A program made the translations under genes and the position numbers. The notes below the pieces were generated by a model, which had not been told where the DNA came from, did no database searches, and saw only the letters and a program-made list of their open reading frames with translations. This document shows positions 7,131 through 12,838 of a stretch of DNA of 15,141 nt, piece by piece (position 1 is the first letter of the stretch; each line of letters begins with the position of its first letter). Origin of the DNA: an uncultured Paracoccaceae bacterium (lineage in GTDB: Bacteria > Pseudomonadota > Alphaproteobacteria > Rhodobacterales > Rhodobacteraceae); contig CALHST010000167.1 in the NCBI GenBank assembly GCA_938038825.1, positions 1 through 15,141 on the forward strand, read 5' to 3'.

Positions 7131-7157
7131 GCGCGGGATTAGTTCCCCGCGCTTTCC
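7131..7157. terminator. Hairpin at the convergent end of the thioredoxin-like and ATPase genes
   Basis: GCGCGGG (7131-7137) pairs with CCCGCGC (7146-7152) around an 8-base loop and is followed by TTTCC. Only 18 bp separate the two stop codons, and the hairpin overlaps the last codons of the - strand ATPase gene. It probably terminates the + strand transcript. For the - strand no strong T-run is seen. Confidence 0.5.
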
Positions 7158-8776
7158 ATTTTCCGTGTTGCAATCACCTCTTCCAGCCAGCCGAGTTTCA
7201 TCTCGGGGACGGAACTCAACAGCAAGTCTGTGTAGTCGTCAAATGGCGGGCTGAGAACTTCGGTCTTGGTGCCATAGCGCTGAACACGGCCCTGATACAT
7301 CACCGCAATCGAATCCGAGATTGCTTTGACCGTGGCCAAATCATGCGTGATGAACAGATAGGCCACACCTTCGCGGGCTTGCAGGTCCAACAGCAGTTTG
7401 AGAATGCCGTCCGCCACAAGCGGATCCAGCGCAGACGTCACCTCATCGCAAATGATCAGTTTCGGTTTGGCTGCAAGTGCACGTGCTATGCAAACACGCT
7501 GTTTTTGCCCCCCCGAAAGCTCTGCAGGGTAACGGTCTTGAAAACCTGACCCAAGCTCGATCTCGTCCAGCAGTTCCTGTATCCGGCGTTGTTTTTCCGC
7601 GCCCTTGAGCCCGAAGTAAAATTCAAGCGGCCGTCCAATAATCGTGCCAACAGTTTGACGTGGATTCATGGCGACATCCGCCATTTGATAGATCATTTGC
7701 AACTCGCGCAGATCTTCCACAGGCCGCGACGGTTGGTCCGGGGTCAATTCACGCCCGTCAAACAGGATCTTGCCTTCGCGCGGCGGCAAAAGACCCGTAA
7801 TTACCCGGGCCAAGGTGGATTTACCCGAACCGGACTCGCCCACCACAGCCAAGGTCTGGCCCGGATAAAGTTCGACATTAACGTCATGCAAGACGTCGAA
7901 ATTGGTGCCCTTGTAGCGTGCGGTGATATGTTCACATTGCAGAACGGGATCGCCAGTTGGCTTCTTTTCAGGGTGGTCGATTGTGCGAACCGAGACCAAC
8001 GCTTGTGTGTATTCTTCTTGTGGATTGTTGATGATCTGATCAACACTGCCATATTCGACCGTGTTGCCCATGCGCAGAACCATAATGTCGTCCGAGACTT
8101 GGGCAACAACAGCAAGGTCATGGGTGATATAGAGCGCAGCCACTCCGGTGTCTCTGATAGCCTCTTTGATCGCAGCCAATACATCGATCTGTGTTGTCAC
8201 ATCCAACGCAGTTGTGGGTTCGTCAAATACAACCAAGTCCGGCTCTGGGCATAACGCAAGCGCGGTCATGCAGCGCTGAAGTTGTCCGCCGGAAACTTGG
8301 TGAGGATAGCGTTTGCCGATGTTTTCGGGATCTGGAAGACCCAATTTACGAAAGAGTTCGACACCGCGCTCTTCTGCTTCTTTCTTGCTGAACTTCCCTT
8401 GGAAAACGGCAGCTTCGATCACTTGTTCCATGATTTGTTTGGCCGGATTAAAGCTGGCAGCGGCAGACTGAGACACATAGGTGACTTCGCCGCCGCGCAA
8501 TTTGCGCACGTCGCCCACACCTGCTTGCAGGATATCACGGCCGTTGACCCAAACCTCGCCCCCAGTGATTTTGACACCGCCACGCCCATAGGCCATCGCC
8601 GCGAGCCCGATGGTGGATTTACCGGCCCCGGATTCCCCGATCAACCCCAAGACTTTGCCGGGTTGCAGATCGAAATCTACGCCATGCACGATTTCAATGT
8701 CGTGCGGTTTTTCGCCTGGCGGATAGACGGTGGCCCCAATTTTCAATCCGCGTACTTTGACCAATGGTTCTGTCAT
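7139..8776 (-). CDS. Peptide-type ABC importer, fused double ATPase (DppD-DppF type)
   Basis: 545 residues with two complete nucleotide-binding domains in one chain, so it replaces the DppD/OppD and DppF/OppF pair. Domain 1 has Walker A GESGAGKST (47-55), signature VSGGQLQR (161-168), and Walker B 'LVVFDEPTTALD'. Domain 2 has Walker A GESGSGKST (313-321), signature LSGGQKQR (420-427), and Walker B 'LIICDEVTSALD'. Both H-loop 'ITHDL' motifs are intact, so both sites should hydrolyse ATP. It energises the two permeases encoded just upstream. The start is supported by AAGGAGG a few bases before the ATG. A 24-codon ORF ends one base before this start. The gene is the last of the operon and ends against the convergent thioredoxin-like gene. 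Confidence 0.92.
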   Translation of the reverse strand: MTEPLVKVRGLKIGATVYPPGEKPHDIEIVHGVDFDLQPGKVLGLIGESGAGKSTIGLAAMAYGRGGVKITGGEVWVNGRDILQAGVGDVRKLRGGEVTYVSQSAAASFNPAKQIMEQVIEAAVFQGKFSKKEAEERGVELFRKLGLPDPENIGKRYPHQVSGGQLQRCMTALALCPEPDLVVFDEPTTALDVTTQIDVLAAIKEAIRDTGVAALYITHDLAVVAQVSDDIMVLRMGNTVEYGSVDQIINNPQEEYTQALVSVRTIDHPEKKPTGDPVLQCEHITARYKGTNFDVLHDVNVELYPGQTLAVVGESGSGKSTLARVITGLLPPREGKILFDGRELTPDQPSRPVEDLRELQMIYQMADVAMNPRQTVGTIIGRPLEFYFGLKGAEKQRRIQELLDEIELGSGFQDRYPAELSGGQKQRVCIARALAAKPKLIICDEVTSALDPLVADGILKLLLDLQAREGVAYLFITHDLATVKAISDSIAVMYQGRVQRYGTKTEVLSPPFDDYTDLLLSSVPEMKLGWLEEVIATRKMESAGN

Positions 8777-8777
8777 T

Positions 8778-8852
8778 TCAAGCCTCCTTAGCGGGGCAGG
8801 CCGCGTCGTTTGAGTATTTTGGGAACAATGAAGACATCAGATAAGGCGTCAT
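8778..8852 (-). CDS. Candidate 24-residue small ORF between permease and ATPase genes
   Basis: The ATG (8852-8850) overlaps the TGA of the DppC-type permease as ATGA, and has GGAGG six bases upstream (8859-8863), a better site than several annotated genes here possess. The frame reads MTPYLMSSLF..., contains one Cys and ends ...CPAKEA at TGA 8780-8778. One base later comes the ATG of the ATPase, whose own Shine-Dalgarno lies within this ORF's last codons. It could be a real small protein, or a short coupling ORF that carries ribosomes from the permease to the ATPase. It has no recognisable domain. The alternative is chance: a 25-codon frame is not rare, but the tight start, stop and ribosome site are. 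Confidence 0.4.
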   Translation of the reverse strand: MTPYLMSSLFPKYSNDAACPAKEA

Positions 8853-9667
8853 CCGCGGCCTCCTTTGAGAGAGGTGGTGCGGTTGAGAACCCAATCCGCG
8901 ATCAAGTTGACCGAAATAGCGAGAGTGGCAATTGCAATCGCAGGATAGAGGGCGGCGCCAATACCGAAATTGATGCCTTCCTTGTTCTCTTTCACAATGC
9001 CGCCCCAATCCGCCAAGGGGGGCTGTACGCCAATCCCTAGGAAGGAAAGAGTCGAGATAAAGAGCACCATGAAGATGAAGCGCAGACCCATCTCTGCAAC
9101 CAGGGGCGACAAGGCGTTTGGCAGAATTTCACGGAAGATGATCCAGGCGATTTTTTCACCCCGCAAACGGGCGGCTTCGACATAATCCATGACAGAGATA
9201 TCGACCGCAACAGCGCGGGCCAATCGGTAGACCCGCGTGGAGTCCAGCAAGCCCATCAGCACAATCAGCGTGAGGACTGTGGCCTCGATCGAAGACAGGA
9301 TCACAAGCGCGAGGATCAGCGATGGGATCGCCATCATCAGATCCACAAAACGCGACAGTGCTTGGTCGATCCAACCGCCGAGAACAGCCGCCAGAAAGCC
9401 TAGAACGGACCCCGTGACAAAGCTGAGGATGGTCGCGGCGGTGGCAATGAATATTGTGGTTTGACCCCCAAAAATCATGCGGGTCAGAAGATCCCGGCCA
9501 ATCTGGTCGGTTCCAAGCCAGTGTTCTGCAGAAGAGGGTTCCCAGACGTCGCCCACAATATCAGCCATGCCATAAGGTGCGATGACTGGGGCAAAGATGG
9601 CTGCAAGGAAATAAGTCGCTGTAAAGGCCAGACCGATTGCAGCGGAAATGGGGATGTTTTTCAGCAT
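8849..9667 (-). CDS. Peptide-type ABC importer permease (DppC type)
   Basis: 272 residues, an inner-membrane permease of the binding-protein-dependent family. A hydrophobic N-terminal helix ('ISAAIGLAFTATYFLAAIFA') is followed by the periplasmic segment with 'EHWLGTDQIGRDLLTRMIFG', a hallmark of DppC/OppC/NikC proteins. Further membrane helices follow, then the EAA loop that docks on the ATPase (EAARLRG, 164-170, with the following '...ILPNALSPL'). The chain ends '...NRTTSLKGGRG'. I start at ATG 9667 because GGGAGA sits six bases upstream. An in-frame GTG at 9685 lies at the edge of the palindromic repeat and is unlikely. It pairs with the DppB-type permease upstream. The gap to that gene is 130 bp and holds repeat copy 2. 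Confidence 0.92.
   Translation of the reverse strand: MLKNIPISAAIGLAFTATYFLAAIFAPVIAPYGMADIVGDVWEPSSAEHWLGTDQIGRDLLTRMIFGGQTTIFIATAATILSFVTGSVLGFLAAVLGGWIDQALSRFVDLMMAIPSLILALVILSSIEATVLTLIVLMGLLDSTRVYRLARAVAVDISVMDYVEAARLRGEKIAWIIFREILPNALSPLVAEMGLRFIFMVLFISTLSFLGIGVQPPLADWGGIVKENKEGINFGIGAALYPAIAIATLAISVNLIADWVLNRTTSLKGGRG
8859..8863 (-). promoter_or_regulatory. Strong ribosome binding site inside the end of the permease gene
   Basis: GGAGG on the - strand lies six bases before the ATG at 8852, which overlaps the permease stop codon. No annotated-size gene starts here, so the site either serves the 24-codon ORF or is a coincidence of the Gly-Gly codons at the permease C-terminus. Confidence 0.45.
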
Positions 9668-9801
9668 TGGTTGTCTCCCGCACACCGTGAGCAGACGCTC
9701 ACCTGACGGGTCCGTGTTTGTAGGGTGAGCTTTAGCTCACGCCTGTTTTGGGGGGCGGCGTTCGGATCTGGCATGGTCACGCGTTTGGTCAACTTGATCA
9801 T
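9661..9801 (-). CDS. Candidate 46-residue ORF bridging the two permease genes
   Basis: The ATG (9801-9799) overlaps the TGA of the DppB-type permease as ATGA, with GAGG eight bases upstream (9810-9813). The frame runs through the palindromic repeat and ends at TGA 9663-9661, overlapping the first codons of the next permease (ATGCTGA). It begins MIKLTKRVTMPDP and is basic, with three Cys near its end. It has no recognised family. The part inside the repeat is unlikely to have been selected as protein, so I lean towards a translational-coupling frame or chance. Confidence 0.2.
   Translation of the reverse strand: MIKLTKRVTMPDPNAAPQNRRELKLTLQTRTRQVSVCSRCAGDNQC
9674..9679 (-). promoter_or_regulatory. 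Ribosome binding site that fixes the DppC-type permease start
   Basis: GGGAGA on the - strand, six bases before ATG 9667, selects the start MLKNIPI... over the in-frame GTG at 9685, which lies at the edge of the repeat. Confidence 0.65.
9686..9741. repeat. Paired-hairpin palindrome, copy 2, between the two permease genes
   Basis: The left arm 9686-9703 and right arm 9724-9741 are inverted copies matching at 15 of 18 positions. Each forms its own hairpin: GTGAGC-AGAC-GCTCAC and GTGAGC-TTTA-GCTCAC. The right arm shares 19 identical bases with copy 1 (9724-9742 equals 5597-5615), in the same + strand orientation. Across the two copies the GTGAGC/GCTCAC stems are invariant while the loops and the spacer differ, as expected when structure is what is kept. 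Here it lies inside an operon, 18 bases before the DppC-type start codon, so it may lower or set downstream expression. Confidence 0.75.
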
Positions 9802-10793
9802 TTTGGGTGCCTCAATCTTGGGTTTGCCAGAATTGACACCACATCCGCGATGATGTTCAGGATGATATAAACCGCAGCGAAGATGACCCCGCAGGCAAGT
9901 ACCACGGGGACATCACGTTTCACCACAGCATCCACAAGGTATTGACCCATTCCCGGATAGGCAAAAACCACTTCAACGACAACAACACCAACAACAAGGT
10001 AGGCCAAATTGATCATCACAACGGTCACAATTGGCGCAATTGCGTTGGGAAAGGCGTGTTTGTAAATGACTGAAAACGTGCTGAGCCCTTTGAGCTCTGC
10101 AGTCTCGATATAGGCAGATTGCATCACATTCAGGATGGCCGCGCGGGTCATGCGCATCATATGTGCCAGCACCACAAGGGTGAGTACCGCAGCGGGCAGG
10201 GTAATCGAGTAGAGTTTCTCGCCCAGTGTCATGGTCGGAGAGACTGACGCAAAGGAGGGGAATGCGACAGGGTCCATCCCGAACCATCCCCAAATCCCCC
10301 AGCTCAGACTTTGCACAGCAAAGAAGAAGATCAGGATATAGGCGATCATGAATTCTGGTAACGAAATACTGGCCAGAGTCACACCCGAGATAATCTTGTC
10401 AGGCCACCGGTTTTGGTAACGCACAGCAATCAGGCCCAACAGAATTGCCAATGGGACGGAAATCAGTGCGGCCCAAAACGCTAGAAACAGGGTGGAACTC
10501 ATCCGTTTGCCAATTTGGTCGGCAATGGGAAGCTTATTGGTCAGCGCATTGCCCATATCCCCGGTCAAAATGCCACCCAGCCATTCGAAGTATCGGGTCA
10601 GAGCAGGGCGATTAAGGCCCATTTCTTCGCGCAGGTTGGCAAGGCTTTCAGGGGTGGCTGATTGGCCAAGAATGGCTTGTGCCGCGTCGCCGGGCAGAAC
10701 TTCGGTCAACCCGAAGATCAGCGCAGAGGCCGCAAGGAGTAGCAAAACCCCCAAGGCCAGACGTTGAATCAAAAGTGAGACGACAGGATGCAT
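9798..10793 (-). CDS. Peptide-type ABC importer permease (DppB type)
   Basis: 331 residues, the other membrane subunit of the importer. It has a first helix at about 9-30 ('RLALGVLLLLAASALIFGL'), then 'EVLPGDAAQAILGQSATPESLANLREEMGL' as separate short segments, which is the classic DppB/OppB periplasmic region ('PGD...G..AT.E....R...GL'). Five further helices follow. The EAA loop reads ETAELKG (230-236) followed by 'FPNAIAPIV'. Near the C-terminus 'YPGMGQYLVDAVVKRDVPVV' matches the conserved family segment. The length is normal. The ATG at 10793 has only a GGAG about 12 bases upstream, a weak site. A separate frame ends three bases before it, so translation may depend on coupling from upstream. 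It is followed by an ATGA overlap with a 46-codon ORF. Confidence 0.92.
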   Translation of the reverse strand: MHPVVSLLIQRLALGVLLLLAASALIFGLTEVLPGDAAQAILGQSATPESLANLREEMGLNRPALTRYFEWLGGILTGDMGNALTNKLPIADQIGKRMSSTLFLAFWAALISVPLAILLGLIAVRYQNRWPDKIISGVTLASISLPEFMIAYILIFFFAVQSLSWGIWGWFGMDPVAFPSFASVSPTMTLGEKLYSITLPAAVLTLVVLAHMMRMTRAAILNVMQSAYIETAELKGLSTFSVIYKHAFPNAIAPIVTVVMINLAYLVVGVVVVEVVFAYPGMGQYLVDAVVKRDVPVVLACGVIFAAVYIILNIIADVVSILANPRLRHPK

Positions 10794-10796
10794 GGA

Positions 10797-11114
10797 TCAA
10801 AGGGTCTCCGGTTTGGGAATGCCCAAAGTTCTGGGCAGCAGTGAAATGGTGAAACGGGCGCAGCCCAGCTTTGTGCTGTTTGCGGCGAACAAAGATTGGA
10901 TACGCTCAACCAAGCGGGAGCGGTCCTGCGTGAGCATGGGGCGCATTTGCGCGCCATACAATCTGGACAGAGTCGAAAAATCGGAAAGTCTGGGTGATTT
11001 TGCGCGTAACGCGAAGGACCTCAAGCATACGCCAAGGTTCAACAACAGCACGTAAGAGCGGTGAAGTATTGCCCAGCACATTAAGGTGCTGGGCAAAGAT
11101 GTTAGTAAAGACAC
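10797..11114 (-). CDS. Uncertain ORF (up to 105 aa) filling the gap before the DppB-type gene
   Basis: The gap between the binding-protein and permease genes is 334 bp, long for such an operon. One - strand frame stays open across nearly all of it, from GTG 11114 (or ATG 11081, or ATG 10946) to TGA 10799-10797, three bases before the permease ATG. From ATG 10946 it reads 'MRPMLTQDRSRLVERIQSLF...' and about 71% of its third positions are G or C, which looks coding. However, a + strand frame (10792-11055) shares the same third positions, so this statistic cannot pick the strand. No family is recognised for either, and no candidate start has a clear ribosome site. It may be a small operon protein, a decayed gene, or leader DNA. 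Confidence 0.25.
   Translation of the reverse strand: MSLLTSLPSTLMCWAILHRSYVLLLNLGVCLRSFALRAKSPRLSDFSTLSRLYGAQMRPMLTQDRSRLVERIQSLFAANSTKLGCARFTISLLPRTLGIPKPETL
11071..11094 (-). terminator. Intercistronic hairpin after the binding-protein gene
   Basis: GCCCAGCAC and GTGCTGGGC pair perfectly over 9 bp around a 6-base loop, 34 bases past the binding-protein stop. On the transcribed strand no T-run follows, so full termination is unlikely. Hairpins in this position of ABC-importer operons are known to protect the upstream binding-protein mRNA or let only part of transcription continue, which gives excess binding protein over membrane subunits. That role is inferred here from position. Confidence 0.65.
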
Positions 11115-11127
11115 GTTCGGACCAGCG

Positions 11128-12720
11128 TTACGCTTTCCACGTTTTCTTAAAGGCGTACCAGTTCATTTGTGGTCCGTTAGGATCAGAGGTCCAGCCCTGA
11201 ACTTTGGTTGAAACTGCATCCACAAAGTCGTTGAACATGGGCACCATCAGGCCGCCTTCGTCGTTCAACATGCGACCCATTTTGGAATAGATCTCTTTGC
11301 GTTTGCCTTCGTCCAGTTCGGCGCGTGCTTGCAGAAGCAGGGCGTCGAATTCTTCGTTCTTCCAACGTGTGTCGTTCCAGTCTGCTGTGGAAAGATAGGC
11401 TGTTGTGTACATCTGGTCTTGGACCGGACGACCACCCCAATAGGAACAGCAGAAGGGCTGCACATTCCACACTTCGGACCAGTAGCCATCATTTGGCTCG
11501 CGCTTGATTTCAAGCGGGATACCCGCGGCTTGTGCGGATTGCTGGAACAACGCGGCTGCATCAACGGCACCCGGGAAGGCACCGTCTGCAGTGCGCAGAA
11601 TGATGGGCGAGCCATCGTGACCGGACTTCTTATAGTGCTCAGCCGCTTTTTCGAGGTTGAATTCACGCTGAGGGATCGTGTCGTCAAACAGCGGGTAAGC
11701 CGCGTTGATCGGCATATCATTCCCGATAGAGCCATAGCCCTGCAGGATCTTTTCGACCATTTCTTCACGGTTCAACGCATATTTCAACGCCAACCGGATG
11801 TCAGGATTGTCGAATGGTGCTTTGTCCATATGTGCGATGAACACATAGTGGCCACGGCCTGCAGTGGAGAGAACGTCAACTGTTGGCGCACGGTCGAGCA
11901 GCTTTGCGATCTTTGGCTCAACGCGGTTGATTGTATCAACCTGTCCCGATTGCAGCGCAGCCGTACGTGCTGTGGCGTCGTTCAGAACGATGACTTCAAC
12001 ACTGTCATAGTGCGCTACAACGGATTGATCACCACCCCAATAGTTCGGATTGCGCTTCCCGATCATCCGCACGCCGGGTTCGTCCACTTCCAAAGTATAG
12101 GCGCCAGTGCCGATGGCCGCTGTTGGGTCATCAAAGCCGCCGTTTGGCTGGATCATCAAGTGATAGTCGGCCATCAGGTACGGCAAGTCAGCGTTGCCAA
12201 CACCCAGCGTGACTTCGAATATGTCGCCATCGGTGCGCATGGATTCGATGCCTTGTACGATACCCAAAGCGCCAGACTTGGAGTCTTCGTTTGAGTGGCG
12301 CGCCATTGTCTGCATAACGTCTTCAGAGGTCACAGCCTGACCGTTTGAGAACGTAATCCCTTGGCGAATTTTGAAACGCCAGGTTTTGGCGTCAGAGGAG
12401 CCTTCCCAGCTTTCAGCGACCAGACCGGCCAGTGATCCGTCAGCTTCAACTTCAACAAGGCCTTCGCCCCAAAGCTGGCCACCTGCGATTGGCACATCGG
12501 ATGCCCATGTCGCTGGATCTTGGCTGTTGGTGGATTCGCCACCCTGAACGCCCATTTTGAATGTGCCGCCAGCGACAGGGGCCGCTTGGACAGAATTGGT
12601 CCAAACGGAACCGGCAACGGCTGCGCTGACACCCAATGCTGCGGCTTTGCTCATAAAGTCGCGGCGGGACATCAGGCCCTTAGCTGCACGTTCGGCGTAG
12701 AATTCTATGTCTTTGGTCAT
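11128..12720 (-). CDS. Periplasmic solute-binding protein, family 5 (peptide type), Tat-exported
   Basis: 530 residues. It is the substrate-capturing subunit of the importer. The N-terminus has an 18-residue lead, then the twin-arginine motif S-R-R-D-F-M (R19, R20), a weakly hydrophobic 'AAALGVSAAVAGSVW' segment and a likely cleavage site in 'SVQAAPVAGG' near residue 46, so it should be exported folded by the Tat system. The mature part follows the SBP_bac_5 layout: 'LAGLVAESWE', 'KTWRFKIRQGITFSNGQAV', 'DVMQTMARH', 'RLALKYALNREEMV' and the C-terminal 'KEIYSKMGRMLNDEGGLMVPMF'. An adjacent Cys pair occurs in 'PFCCSYWGG'. The start at 12720 has GGGAG six bases upstream; M17 is a poorer alternative. 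It is followed by a hairpin. The ligand could be a peptide, but family 5 proteins also bind opines, nickel chelates and other solutes. Confidence 0.92.
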   Translation of the reverse strand: MTKDIEFYAERAAKGLMSRRDFMSKAAALGVSAAVAGSVWTNSVQAAPVAGGTFKMGVQGGESTNSQDPATWASDVPIAGGQLWGEGLVEVEADGSLAGLVAESWEGSSDAKTWRFKIRQGITFSNGQAVTSEDVMQTMARHSNEDSKSGALGIVQGIESMRTDGDIFEVTLGVGNADLPYLMADYHLMIQPNGGFDDPTAAIGTGAYTLEVDEPGVRMIGKRNPNYWGGDQSVVAHYDSVEVIVLNDATARTAALQSGQVDTINRVEPKIAKLLDRAPTVDVLSTAGRGHYVFIAHMDKAPFDNPDIRLALKYALNREEMVEKILQGYGSIGNDMPINAAYPLFDDTIPQREFNLEKAAEHYKKSGHDGSPIILRTADGAFPGAVDAAALFQQSAQAAGIPLEIKREPNDGYWSEVWNVQPFCCSYWGGRPVQDQMYTTAYLSTADWNDTRWKNEEFDALLLQARAELDEGKRKEIYSKMGRMLNDEGGLMVPMFNDFVDAVSTKVQGWTSDPNGPQMNWYAFKKTWKA

Positions 12721-12772
12721 TGGTTACTCCCGGTTTTTCCCGTGTCTGCTGCACGGTATTCATCTTGTATGG

Positions 12773-12805
12773 TGCAGAGGGTCGCTCAGAACGCGCTTCT
12801 CTGCA
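12773..12805. other. Inverted repeat upstream of the binding-protein gene
   Basis: TGCAGAG (12773-12779) and CTCTGCA (12799-12805) are perfect 7-bp arms separated by 19 bases. They lie in the 118-bp gap between the hydrolase gene and the binding-protein gene. The pair could be an mRNA hairpin or an operator site. No clear promoter was identified beside it, so the gene may be read from upstream. Confidence 0.3.
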
Positions 12806-12838
12806 AGGGGGACTTACTGTTTTGAGATGTCGTTTTTG

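Noticed and set aside
7589..8254. Long + strand open frame (221 codons) inside the double ATPase gene
   Set aside because: It lies wholly opposite intact ATPase motifs and has no family signature, so it is a shadow frame.
11329..12294. Long + strand open frame (321 codons) inside the binding-protein gene
   Set aside because: It is fully antisense to conserved family 5 segments, and its Cys- and Arg-rich translation matches nothing. It is kept open by the codon bias of the real gene.
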